A stretch of 13,306 nt of DNA from assembly GCA_964459635.1 (NCBI GenBank), contig CAYWMQ010000020.1:1-13306 (forward strand). Reading direction: 5' to 3'. The stretch is from CAYWMQ01 sp964459635 (GTDB lineage Bacteria; Patescibacteriota; Minisyncoccia; Phycocordibacterales; UBA12088). Both the position numbers and the translations under genes were made by a program. This document shows positions 1 through 8,012 of this stretch, in pieces; position 1 is the first letter of the stretch; every line of letters begins with the position of its first letter. The notes under the pieces were generated by a model, which searched no databases, was not told the DNA's origin, and saw only the letters and a list, made by a program, of their open reading frames with translations.

Positions 1-1912
1 TCGTGGCGTTCACGTTCGTTACGTCAATAGGACCCGCAAACGAAGACGTGGCTCCGTCACCTCGAATAGTGGTCGTCGCAGTGCGCCCAACAAAAACACC
101 ATCAAGTGCGGAGAACAAGGTTGAAGACGCGTTCGAAAACTGGGTAAAGGCAGAAAAAACCCAAGGCGCAAGAATGGTCGCCGTAGTGGAGCTGCGAGTG
201 ATACCGGAACTAACGTAATCTATCGAAATACCCGCGATGCTTCCACCTTCATCCACCACCTCGAAGTCCGCCCCGTCAAAATTTTGCGCAAGGGCACCGG
301 CAAGTACCAGCGTCCCGCCTTCGTAAATATCTACTACTCCACCACCTCCGCCACTATCAGCACCGCATGAAAATTTACCCGTTGTTGAACTGTACAAAAG
401 TGTTTGGTTCTCATTTGAACAGTCGCCTAAGGTGTTTTGAAAAAAACCTCCAGAAACATGAACATCCGTCGTCGATGCCGTCCCTGCAATAGTTACAACA
501 CCATCCATACCAACCGTAATGGACGATGTGCCTACCACAGTCGTCCCATCGGACGCATAAAACGTAACTTGTCCGATGGTACCGGCGTTCACCTCCCCAG
601 AACCTCCTTGGTTAATAATGGTAGTACCGCCCCCGCCGCCACCTCCACTGCTGCGCGCAGAGATAATAGGGTTGTTCGGATCGGTACGATCTATGGTGAT
701 GTTCCGGCCTGCAACAATGCTATACAGTAAGTTTGCTGCATATACATTTCCTGCTCCTGCTTGAATATCTGCCCCACCCGTTGTGATACCCCCAAGTGCT
801 GCGAGCGAACCCGAAGTGGTGGCAGCCGAAAACTCGGAGCCGCCACGTACAACTAAACCCGTTCCGACACGCGCGTCACCGCTTACAGCCAAGGATTGCC
901 CGACCGTAGCTGAACCGGACGTCACGAGCGCCCGTACAGATGTATCACCAGCCCGAAGCGAACCGCCGAAGGTGCCGCTACCACTCACACGCAGCGCATC
1001 AGCAAATTCAGCACTTCGCGCGGAAATACTGTCACCTACTTGCAGGGAATCACGCACAAACACGTCCGCATTGATACGTAATAAGCGCTGTACTTCTGCC
1101 AATACAGTCGCGTTGTTGTTCACCTCGGGCGATTCACTAACCGAAGTGCTCGTCGTACCAACACTCAACATTTCATCCAGATCCGGTGCGCCCGTGCCAC
1201 TCGTTCCTGAATCTGGAGGAGTATCAACCGATGCCACTCGCTCTTCGAATGTTTTAAAGCCGGGTTTATCTGCAGGTACATCTCCTGCGACCTGCGCTAC
1301 CCGCTCGCCCTCGGTGTTAAACAGCCGCGCAAGTATACTTGCCGTACCGTGGACAAAAGTGCTAAGTGCATCTTGAACCGCTGTCCACGCGTTTGCTGAA
1401 AGCACAGAAACGCTTGGATCCAATGCGTCAATCAGAGGAGAGGTCCGTGCATACGTCACCGGTTCAACGCGAACCCCTTCCTGTTCAGAGCGCGCATACT
1501 GCAACTCCTCGGAACCATTGTAGATCTTTACTGCGCCGTAAAGCCCAGAAAGAAAAAATACCAATGTAAACGCGGTGATGGCAAGTCGCCTAGATGGTGA
1601 GTTCGCGCCACGATGCACAGACACAAGTGGAGTTTCTACAGCCTCCACATACGGCTGCTCAACCGTCTTCGCCTGATACTCGATACGGCGCTGCTTTGAC
1701 AACTCTTCAAGACGTGCACGCTTTGCTGCATCACGCATCTCAACATAGGCAATGATCGCATCCCGATCAACATGCCATACGTTCCCGATTTTGCGACCCC
1801 TCAAACTACCGTTGCGACACATACGTGACACGTAGTCCGGTACCACACCAATGCGCAGAGCCGCCTCCTTTGCCGGTATCCATATTGTTTTTGTATCTAC
1901 CTGTGGCGGCAT
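1..1912 (-). CDS. Surface-fibre-like protein with N-terminal helix-turn-helix and one membrane segment (3' end outside window)
   Basis: Read directly from the minus strand: an open frame of 637 codons from the ATG at 1912 that runs off the left edge. Residues 11-56 form an excisionase/MerR-like helix-turn-helix with the pattern K-E-A-A...G...DYVSRMCRNG...R..G..W.V. A basic linker is followed by a membrane segment at about 110-129 (AITAFTLVFFLSGLYGAV). After about 140 residues of linker come short beta-rich repeats rich in G, S and T (about 285-390), two glycine hinges (GGGGGGG near 423-429, GGGGG near 521-525) and tail-fibre-like stretches such as GRNITID and FSNASSTLFSAL. Basic residues before the helix predict an N-in topology, with the long C-terminal part outside. 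This HTH-TM-fibre layout is common in Parcubacteria, but its function is not established. No Shine-Dalgarno precedes the start. The C-terminal end is missing, so full length is unknown. Confidence 0.85.
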   Translation of the reverse strand, partial: MPPQVDTKTIWIPAKEAALRIGVVPDYVSRMCRNGSLRGRKIGNVWHVDRDAIIAYVEMRDAAKRARLEELSKQRRIEYQAKTVEQPYVEAVETPLVSVHRGANSPSRRLAITAFTLVFFLSGLYGAVKIYNGSEELQYARSEQEGVRVEPVTYARTSPLIDALDPSVSVLSANAWTAVQDALSTFVHGTASILARLFNTEGERVAQVAGDVPADKPGFKTFEERVASVDTPPDSGTSGTGAPDLDEMLSVGTTSTSVSESPEVNNNATVLAEVQRLLRINADVFVRDSLQVGDSISARSAEFADALRVSGSGTFGGSLRAGDTSVRALVTSGSATVGQSLAVSGDARVGTGLVVRGGSEFSAATTSGSLAALGGITTGGADIQAGAGNVYAANLLYSIVAGRNITIDRTDPNNPIISARSSGGGGGGGTTIINQGGSGEVNAGTIGQVTFYASDGTTVVGTSSITVGMDGVVTIAGTASTTDVHVSGGFFQNTLGDCSNENQTLLYSSTTGKFSCGADSGGGGGVVDIYEGGTLVLAGALAQNFDGADFEVVDEGGSIAGISIDYVSSGITRSSTTATILAPWVFSAFTQFSNASSTLFSALDGVFVGRTATTTIRGDGATSSFAGPIDVTNVNAT

Positions 1913-2584
1913 GTTGGAAACGAAAATAGTAGGTAGTTGCTAGTCTGTTCGATTGTACGATGTAAAAAGAAAGAGCAAGAAATTACTCGTGCACTGCAGT
2001 AACTATCATTGTACGCTGTACGCGTACGAATTCATCACATGTCTTTAGCGATATGTGGATAACAAAAAATCTGCAGCCACGTACATGCCCACTTGCAACT
2101 GCTCGTTCCTCACCAGATCTGCAAAGAGTCTACGTCCTTGCCTTCCTCTCCGGCAGGCAAACGAAGAGCCGATCCACACAACGCGATGAACCGATTCGGG
2201 GATCAATATTATCTATGCGGCAAAAACCTTGGTTTGTTTCCTCTTTCCTCCTAGTAACGACCTTTCAGTATTTAAGCAACTGCGCTCCATCAGCGTAAAA
2301 TGCATACGAAGCCATGAACGTCATCGTTTCAAACTTACATTGAACCAGCTTACACGGTTGCGGACCACAAACATTAACAAATTTGCGTCGCTGTAATGAG
2401 CCAAGACTAACGCTTCTTGCACGCAGCCAGCCACCGCCCACGGTCCACAACAGCATCAATAATCCACGACCTCCGACTCTGCGGCTCAACGCAAATGACA
2501 CAACAAATATAAACTCAATAAATGAAATGAACGTTTATATGTTTCTGCTTCACTTCGCGAGATATGTTGACTTGCAACGATATT
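1913..2584. other. 672-nt gap without a convincing gene
   Basis: This lies between the end of the ATPase operon and the fibre gene. Short open frames exist on both strands (for example 2053-2298 plus and 2265-2501 minus), but their translations look random, with no domain, no credible promoter-start arrangement and no consistent composition. I find no tRNA cloverleaf and no strong U-tract terminator for the operon on the minus strand. A small imperfect hairpin (AAACC-TT-GGTTT, 2224-2235) and one consensus DnaA box (TGTGGATAA, 2054-2062) occur, both compatible with chance. An undescribed small RNA or a decayed gene cannot be excluded. Confidence 0.5.
1923..1957 (-). promoter_or_regulatory. Possible promoter of the fibre gene
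   Basis: Two weak -10 candidates lie upstream of the ATG at 1912. TACAAT is at 1957-1952, 39 nt from the start, and has only a TTGCTC at a short 15-bp spacing as -35. TATTTT is at 1928-1923, 10 nt from the start, and would fit the short-leader pattern of other genes here, but it has no good -35 and no TG extension. I cannot choose between them. Confidence 0.25.
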
Positions 2585-2896
2585 TTATCTCGTCTTAACG
2601 ATATTCTTGAGGAAGTCAGCGTAAATGCGTACGGTGTTTCCCTGCACGTATACAACTGCCTGTTCAAAATGCCACTCTTGTCTTTCACCACTTGCAGTGG
2701 AAACAACGAATGGAGACTTTTTTACTAGGCTTATAAAATTTGCATGCATCGGCAGGATATCAAATGGACCGTCGCTGTTAACGCTTGAGATGCTCACCGC
2801 ATCACCCTCCCACACTGGTTGGGTGGCACTTACAATGCGCACGTGTAGCAATTCTTGTACCCCAGATGCTTTGCGTGATGACAGGACTGTAGCCAT
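2585..2896 (-). CDS. atpC: F1-type ATPase epsilon subunit, beta-sandwich domain only
   Basis: A 103-residue protein matching the N-terminal beta-sandwich of ATP synthase epsilon. The pattern LHVRIVSATQPVWEGDAVS, then GPFDILPMHANFISLV, corresponds to the family's E-G-...-G...ILP-H-A segment. In rotary ATPases this subunit binds gamma and the c ring at the foot of the central stalk. The usual bacterial protein is about 130-140 residues, because two C-terminal helices follow and inhibit ATP hydrolysis. Here the protein ends at FLKNIVKTR with no helical domain. That truncation fits an enzyme that works in the hydrolysis direction, which is inference. It is the last gene of the operon, starting 3 nt after the beta stop. 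No Shine-Dalgarno is seen. Confidence 0.85.
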   Translation of the reverse strand: MATVLSSRKASGVQELLHVRIVSATQPVWEGDAVSISSVNSDGPFDILPMHANFISLVKKSPFVVSTASGERQEWHFEQAVVYVQGNTVRIYADFLKNIVKTR

Positions 2897-2899
2897 AGG

Positions 2900-4291
2900 T
2901 TATACACGTATCGACTCCAGCGTTCCTACGTAGCGCATCGCCTCAGCAGGCAGCAGATCAGCACCTCCATCGAGAATGGTACGGACGTCCCGAACGACTT
3001 CACTGCGTGGTACAAAAATACCCTTACGGCCTGTATGTGCTTCTGCACTGAAGAAAGGCTGCGTCATGTATGAAAGTATCTTTTCTCCCCGCTCGTATAG
3101 CACCTTGTTTTCCGCTGACAACTCATCACTGCCCACGATGGACACGATACGTGCCAGCCGTTGGTGTTGGACCAGGACGTCCATCGCCTCTGTAACAGTA
3201 CGGTAGTGTTGTGTTCCAACTATTGCCTCATCAAGGAGTCCGCTTCTTGACCTGAACGGGTCGACGGCGGGCAGACGCCCCGCGGCCGCGATCGCACGGC
3301 TGAGAATGACAACCGAGTCCATATGCGGCACGGTTGCAGAAATTGCCGGGTGGGACAACTCGTCTGCGGGCAAGTACACTGTCTGGACTGACGTTACACT
3401 TGCGGTATCTGTGCTTTTCAATCGCCCCTCAAACTCGGATATCTCGCTTTGCAAAGTTGGCTGAGAGCCGTATTCCGAAGGTATCTCGCCTGCAAGAGTT
3501 GAAAGCTCCGACCCTGCTTGGAGAAACCGGAAGACGTTGTCAACAAAAAAGAGGACGTCTTGCTGCTCTTCATCGCGATAATACTGCGTCAATGCACTTG
3601 CCGCCCATGCAGTACGGAAGCGCACCGCTGCGTTCTTGTGAATTGATCCCAATACCAGCGCGATGCGTGGCAACAAGCCGGTGCTCTCAAGCCAAGACCA
3701 CAACTCATGCCCTTCTCTTGTGCGCTCACCGATACCCGCAAATATTGATACGCCGCTATGGTGCGTGATGAGATTACGTAATATCTCGGTAAGAAGCACC
3801 GTTTTACCAACGCCGGCACCTCCAACGAGCGCAAGCCTCCCGCCATTTTGCATAGGTGTGAAAAAGTCGATCGCCTTTATGCCTGTTTCAATCAGTTCAC
3901 GTTGCGTCGACTGGTCAAAATGGATATGGCTTTGGTCATGTATACTCCTCCATGACACAGCATCCACTGCGCCTCGTCCGTCTTGCGGCGCCCCGTATAG
4001 ATCAACCACCCGTCCCAGCAAGCCCGGTCCTACGGGCACCGTTATCTCTTGCCCCGTCGACAAGACATGCATGCCTCTGGCCAACATCTGAGGCTCTGAC
4101 AAGAGTAGGCACCGCAGAAGACGGTCACCTTCATATGCGTAGGCCTCGAGACGCGCCTCGGCCTCTTCAGATACAAGCAGTAACTCACGTAATGGCGGCC
4201 GGTACGCACCCTCGCACAGCACCGTAACGATCTGTCCATGCAGCGCTTGCACACGACCTACCGAGCGATATGTACTTTTTTTTGTTTCCAT
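2900..4291 (-). CDS. atpD: F1-type ATPase beta subunit (catalytic)
   Basis: A 463-residue protein, the normal length for beta, which carries the ATP-hydrolysing sites of the F1 head. Visible motifs: Walker A GGAGVGKT (157-164); the catalytic glutamate and following arginine in GERTREG (E189, R190); Walker B ending in LFFVDN (D251); TSVQTVYLPADELSHP (300-315); and QPFF (411-414). Catalysis therefore looks intact. Oddities: the adenine-pocket tyrosine of the usual YPAVDP motif is leucine (GRLPAVDP, L340), the following STSR is RSRSG, and the DELSEED lever is DELSAEN (389-395) with fewer acids. The start at 4291 overlaps gamma by 34 nt. It is chosen because it places the first beta strand (YRSVGRVQALHGQIV) as in the family. 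No Shine-Dalgarno is seen. Confidence 0.95.
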   Translation of the reverse strand: METKKSTYRSVGRVQALHGQIVTVLCEGAYRPPLRELLLVSEEAEARLEAYAYEGDRLLRCLLLSEPQMLARGMHVLSTGQEITVPVGPGLLGRVVDLYGAPQDGRGAVDAVSWRSIHDQSHIHFDQSTQRELIETGIKAIDFFTPMQNGGRLALVGGAGVGKTVLLTEILRNLITHHSGVSIFAGIGERTREGHELWSWLESTGLLPRIALVLGSIHKNAAVRFRTAWAASALTQYYRDEEQQDVLFFVDNVFRFLQAGSELSTLAGEIPSEYGSQPTLQSEISEFEGRLKSTDTASVTSVQTVYLPADELSHPAISATVPHMDSVVILSRAIAAAGRLPAVDPFRSRSGLLDEAIVGTQHYRTVTEAMDVLVQHQRLARIVSIVGSDELSAENKVLYERGEKILSYMTQPFFSAEAHTGRKGIFVPRSEVVRDVRTILDGGADLLPAEAMRYVGTLESIRV

Positions 4292-5115
4292 TGCAGGTAG
4301 CCAGTAAACGATTCCAATAAACGTATGTTTGCTGAGTCCGATAGTGCACGGCGCAAGTGGCGACGTTCGCGCGCAAGCAAGTTGCCTGCATTTTCGTCCG
4401 CGGTGTCCATTTTCATGAGACGGGCCGCGACACGTGAAAGTTGGGTTTCAAGAAGTAAACGCTCAAACAAAACCGTACGAACCTGTGTATCAAAAAATGA
4501 GAACATTTCTACTATTTCGGGCTCAAGTATGTACTGAGGCAACTCTTCATGTGCTGCGTTCTTCGTTTTTTCGCTATTGAACGTGATATCTACACTAATG
4601 GCTTGCTGTTGAAAGACGCTTACAAAGCTCGGGTAGAAGATATGCACGTGGCCGTAGGGTGCAACTCTTTCAAGAAAGTCTTTGATCTCACTAGCGTCGG
4701 GTGTATCATCGGCAAACGCTATGTAGGAGACCTCGCGTCGCCTAAGACCCAAAGAAGCCCAGAGTTCACGTCCCGTTGCGCCGATGATCAAGCAGCGATC
4801 ATCTCGGCTCGTAGACTTTGCAAGCGCCTGTATCACGTCTCGATTCAAGTTGCCGTAGAAGTGCCTGTTGGTGGTGTAGCCCACATATAACCTCTCGGCA
4901 GAAACTTTAGCGACTTCGGTGCGACCTTCATGCTGGGCAATGCGGGTAATCAAAACATAGAGGTCTTCAAGCTCGCGAAAGAGTGCGACGTTATGTTCAA
5001 ATTTATCACGATAGCGTTTGAGCTCCATGGCGCTTATGTCGCGCAGGGCTCCAGTAATATACTGAGCCGTTTCGAAGTCCACAATATTCTGCTGTACTTC
5101 CGCTATTGCCGACAT
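4258..5115 (-). CDS. atpG: F1-type ATPase gamma subunit (central rotor shaft)
   Basis: A 285-residue protein, usual gamma length. Gamma forms the coiled-coil shaft that turns inside the alpha-beta head and links it to the membrane rotor. The N-terminal helix carries YITGALRDISAMELKRYRDK, corresponding to the family's T-K-A-M-x-M-V-S segment. The middle Rossmann-like part has YTTNRHFYGNLN in place of the usual RGLCGGLN-type motif. The C-terminal helix has VLFERLLLETQLSRVAARL and MKMDTADENAGNLL, the strongly conserved M-x-x-A-T-x-N-A region. The start ATG at 5115 overlaps the alpha stop by 13 nt. Retention of a full-length gamma argues that this is a rotary machine rather than only an ATPase head. 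Confidence 0.93.
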   Translation of the reverse strand: MSAIAEVQQNIVDFETAQYITGALRDISAMELKRYRDKFEHNVALFRELEDLYVLITRIAQHEGRTEVAKVSAERLYVGYTTNRHFYGNLNRDVIQALAKSTSRDDRCLIIGATGRELWASLGLRRREVSYIAFADDTPDASEIKDFLERVAPYGHVHIFYPSFVSVFQQQAISVDITFNSEKTKNAAHEELPQYILEPEIVEMFSFFDTQVRTVLFERLLLETQLSRVAARLMKMDTADENAGNLLARERRHLRRALSDSANIRLLESFTGYLQWKQKKVHIAR

Positions 5116-6551
5116 ACGCTGTCGAAAAATGACGAATGTTGCTCAACTGCAGCGGTAAATGCTGTGAGAGACTTGCCACTCTGCACTAGAGCCCGGAGGT
5201 CTTCAAGCTCAGGAGCAGTGGATGCTGCCGCAAAAAGTGCTTCACTGTGTATCGCAAAGAAGGATGCGTCCTTCCCGCTGGAGAACGTAGTGAGCACAAG
5301 CGCGAGAATAATAGCTTGCGCATAGGGGGGATGGTACACGGTAGCCCGCTGGGAAAGCAGCTTACGCAGTATAGCTCCCATGCGCACCACCTCGGCAGCC
5401 GCGTCGGAGAGCCGAGAGCCAAACTGGGTGTATTTTTCCTGTGCTTTTGCCTCCTCTGTAAGCGTAAGTACGGCGGTCCCCAGCTCCCGCTGCACCACGG
5501 TCTGACCATACTTACCCACACGCGTCACTGACGCCTCAATATCAACAGCGGGAAATATACCCTGAGCGGCCAGCTCCGCACGAAATGTCAGGTGCCCATC
5601 GGTAGTACCCATCACGTTCGTACTGATCAAATCCGTATAACTCTCAAGCTCTGTCTGAAGCATTGGAATAAGAGTTATTGAGCCTTTACCCTTGAAGCAT
5701 CCTGCTCTTTCAATAAGCTGGGCTTGTTGGTAGAACATATCCCCTGGATACGATTCCCTGCCCGGAAGACGACCTTCAAGTAGTGCGGCTTCACGTACGT
5801 ATTTTGCATGTGTATAAAGATCGTCCAGTACTAGCAGGACATCGCGCCCTTTGTCACGAAAGTACTCTGCAATTTGAAACGCAAACGCCGGAGCAAGCAA
5901 GATCTGGGGGGTTGGATCGTCCGCTGTCGCCGCAAGTACGATTGTGCGCGATGCCGTTGGGCCCGTGAGAAGCTCTTCGCTCATGCGCCGCACATACGTT
6001 GTAGGGCGGCCAATGGAAGCATAGAGCATTACCATGTTCTGATCCGCTTGACTATGTACCACATGGCGCATAAACACATCTATACCGCTTCCTACCGGAC
6101 CCATGACGAGTTGCCTTTGCCCTTTTGCGATGGGCAGCACCGTGTCCACGACGGTACATCCCGAAGTGAGAAGTGTAGTGATAGCGTCTCGGTCGGCAAG
6201 GCCCAGTGCCTCACGAGCCATCACAAGTGGTGCATTTTTTGGTGGAAAACCTGCTTTTTTATCAAGTGGGTCTCCAAGCGCATTTACTATACGACCGAGC
6301 AAGTGCTCACCGAGCGCCACGTGCTTGTTGCTCTTCTGCATCTCAAACCGCAAGCCGGGTCGTGCGTTGATAGAGTCCAGCGCCATGGCCATCACGGTGT
6401 TTTCATGCAAAGCCGAGACCATTGCGCGTGCACCATCCTCCGTCACAACAACATCATGTACACGCACTGACGGAAGCCCCTCTATTTCGAGAAGGTAGCG
6501 CTTCGCGCTTACCACAAAACCAACCTCTCGGTCAAATGCATCACGCAGCAT
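5103..6551 (-). CDS. atpA: F1-type ATPase alpha subunit with degenerate Walker A
   Basis: Alpha alternates with beta in the F1 hexamer and supplies the arginine finger. I choose the ATG at 6551, giving 482 residues; a longer frame would need a TTG at 6572. Positions use this start. Recognisable blocks are VVDTVLPIAKGQRQLVMG, the Walker B-like VLLVLDD (D243), GRLPGRESYPGDMFY (260-274) and VTRVGKYGQ, whose R344 matches the catalytic arginine finger. The P-loop is GPVGSGID (151-158) where the family has GDRQTGKT, so the lysine is isoleucine and the next threonine is aspartate. This non-catalytic nucleotide site is therefore probably weak or empty, although the finger serving beta is kept. At 482 residues it is slightly shorter than the usual 500 or so. 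It overlaps delta by 11 nt. Confidence 0.93.
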   Translation of the reverse strand: MLRDAFDREVGFVVSAKRYLLEIEGLPSVRVHDVVVTEDGARAMVSALHENTVMAMALDSINARPGLRFEMQKSNKHVALGEHLLGRIVNALGDPLDKKAGFPPKNAPLVMAREALGLADRDAITTLLTSGCTVVDTVLPIAKGQRQLVMGPVGSGIDVFMRHVVHSQADQNMVMLYASIGRPTTYVRRMSEELLTGPTASRTIVLAATADDPTPQILLAPAFAFQIAEYFRDKGRDVLLVLDDLYTHAKYVREAALLEGRLPGRESYPGDMFYQQAQLIERAGCFKGKGSITLIPMLQTELESYTDLISTNVMGTTDGHLTFRAELAAQGIFPAVDIEASVTRVGKYGQTVVQRELGTAVLTLTEEAKAQEKYTQFGSRLSDAAAEVVRMGAILRKLLSQRATVYHPPYAQAIILALVLTTFSSGKDASFFAIHSEALFAAASTAPELEDLRALVQSGKSLTAFTAAVEQHSSFFDSVCRQ

Positions 6552-7059
6552 ATGGAGTAGTATGACGGTCAAACATTGCCACTAACTCGGCTCGGTGCGC
6601 ACGCATGTGGTAACGTAACGAAAAATCATGGTAGACATTGTTCCATACTACAGCGCATCCGCCAGCAACTCGGGTGTCCACTCTCATCGTAAGCACGAGA
6701 TTGGGCTGTACGTGCCTCCGAAACCATATCCCGAACTCCTCACGCTGTTTTGAAGGAAAGCGAACAGGCACGTACAATGTGACTCCCGGCAAGCGACTTA
6801 CCTCCCGCTCTATGTCTGGCAAGACCTGGTACACCGACTCTGCTGTGAGCTCCGCTTTTTCGAACTCGGCAACAAGATTACGCATCACCACTCTCGTGTG
6901 AGCATCTACTTCAGCAGGAAGGACCGCGTCCAAACTCAATGCATCTTTGCCGCCAAAAAGCTTTGCTCCAAAGTAGTCGCGCAAAAACCCGATCCGCTCA
7001 ATAAGGTCATCGGACGTGTACGTATGTGCAATAAGGATGGATATTACTTTTACAAGCAT
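6541..7059 (-). CDS. atpH: F1-type ATPase delta subunit (OSCP-like)
   Basis: A 172-residue protein, close to the usual 175-180. Delta caps the F1 head and ties it to the peripheral stalk. The C-terminal half carries the family pattern: VTLYVPVRFPSKQ..EF, then a segment with VDTRVAGGCAVVWNN and a D-x-S-x-R-x-H sequence, corresponding to D-x-x-x-x-G-G-x-x-V..., D-x-S-V-R-x-x-L. The N-terminal helical part (about 1-75) is divergent. Its position between the b-like gene and alpha matches the standard atp order. The stop is TGA, which shows UGA acts as a terminator. It starts 20 nt after the b-like gene, without a Shine-Dalgarno. Confidence 0.8.
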   Translation of the reverse strand: MLVKVISILIAHTYTSDDLIERIGFLRDYFGAKLFGGKDALSLDAVLPAEVDAHTRVVMRNLVAEFEKAELTAESVYQVLPDIEREVSRLPGVTLYVPVRFPSKQREEFGIWFRRHVQPNLVLTMRVDTRVAGGCAVVWNNVYHDFSLRYHMRAHRAELVAMFDRHTTPYAA

Positions 7060-7079
7060 AAGAACGGGTAGTGTGCGTG

Positions 7080-7994
7080 CTATACGAATACGCCGCGCTC
7101 CTTCGCCTCCTCAAGAGCCCGGTAGACAAACTCCGCTTGATCCGCCATAGAAACTTGCTTGCCTAGCGCAATCTGAGCTGTTTCCTCAATCAAAACCAAT
7201 ATACGCTCATCCACCAACTCCATCCTCGCGGCGCGGTACTTGTCAATTTCTTTGCCTATTGCAGCAAACTCCTTCTCAACACTCTGACGAAGCGCAGCGT
7301 CAAGACCCTTCGCGACTTCAGTAACAGCAAGGGCTGTCTCTTGCCCGATCTTCTGCATTTCCTTGCGCACAAGCTCTGCGTTCTTGCCGGACTCATCTTG
7401 CGCAGCTTCCTCAAGCGCAATCGCCAGGTGTTGTATGCCTTTTTCAACATTTTCTATTTCTGACGCAAGCCGTTCAAACAACGCGGACGACTGGCTCGTA
7501 AACGAGTCCATGCTGTGCTTGGCTTCATCTGCATCGCCCGCAACACGAGCTTCAATTGTTTGGAGTGACTTAATAAAGCCCGTGCTCGCGCGCATGTGTT
7601 CCTTTTCAAGCTCATATGACAATTCTTTGAGCACCGTGTTCAGCTTAGTACTATATGCTTCAAAAAAGCGGTCGAGTTCACTATGATCCTCATGGACAGC
7701 ACGCAAACGTTCTTCTTCGATAGCAGCGCGCACTTGACGCGCCTCATGCGTCGCGTCGGCAACTATCGCGTGCGCTTGTTCTTCGGCGCGCACAAGTAAC
7801 GCACGTGCCTTTTCCGGCATGAGGCCCCTACGTTCGCGGCGGATAAGCATAATGCTAAACACAAGCATGAGCGCCATTGGTACGAGCCATGCCACAACAA
7901 GCAAAGCGATTCCAAGCCATGTTTGAACTACAAACACAGGTGCTCCGACTTGGGCTCCGACCTCGGTCACGACGGTAGGCACTGCTGATATCAT
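7080..7994 (-). CDS. atpF: b-like peripheral stalk subunit, about double length
   Basis: A 304-residue protein with a short N-terminal outside segment, one membrane helix (about 24-51, ending at basic IRRERRG), and then a long, charged alpha-helical stretch rich in A, E, K and R (about 55-290) with no prolines in its core. This is the layout of ATP synthase subunit b, which anchors delta and the F1 head to the membrane. The C-terminal segment (IEETAQIALGKQVSMADQAE) resembles the end of b before its delta-binding tail. Normal b is about 155-170 residues, so this rod could be almost twice as long or folded back on itself. The call rests on architecture and position more than on motif identity. 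It sits 18 nt after the c-like gene. It could also be a b-delta-type hybrid or a new stator. Confidence 0.75.
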   Translation of the reverse strand: MISAVPTVVTEVGAQVGAPVFVVQTWLGIALLVVAWLVPMALMLVFSIMLIRRERRGLMPEKARALLVRAEEQAHAIVADATHEARQVRAAIEEERLRAVHEDHSELDRFFEAYSTKLNTVLKELSYELEKEHMRASTGFIKSLQTIEARVAGDADEAKHSMDSFTSQSSALFERLASEIENVEKGIQHLAIALEEAAQDESGKNAELVRKEMQKIGQETALAVTEVAKGLDAALRQSVEKEFAAIGKEIDKYRAARMELVDERILVLIEETAQIALGKQVSMADQAEFVYRALEEAKERGVFV

Positions 7995-8012
7995 ATGTAT
8001 GTTGATACACTC

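Noticed and set aside
437..1376. Plus-strand frames at 437-730 and 783-1376
   Set aside because: They are antisense to the fibre gene, whose glycine and serine codons give proline- and threonine-rich shadows on the other strand.
2054..2062. Consensus DnaA box TGTGGATAA in the long intergenic gap, as a sign of a replication origin
   Set aside because: It is a single exact copy, with no cluster, no AT-rich unwinding region and no dnaA, dnaN or other origin genes nearby. One chance match in a window of this size is not surprising.
2265..2501. 78-codon minus-strand frame and 81-codon plus-strand frame (2053-2298) as small genes
   Set aside because: The translations are rich in R, C and W without domain-like pattern, the starts lack promoter support, and the two frames partly oppose each other. 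They look like chance frames in noncoding DNA.
3663..4091. Long plus-strand frames opposite beta and alpha (for example 3663-4091, 5874-6470)
   Set aside because: The opposite strand encodes unmistakable ATPase subunits with all family motifs; these are shadow frames.
6541..6543. UGA recoded as glycine, as in Gracilibacteria and SR1
   Set aside because: TGA ends the delta gene at the place expected from its length and overlap with alpha, and no gene here needs an internal TGA to be read.
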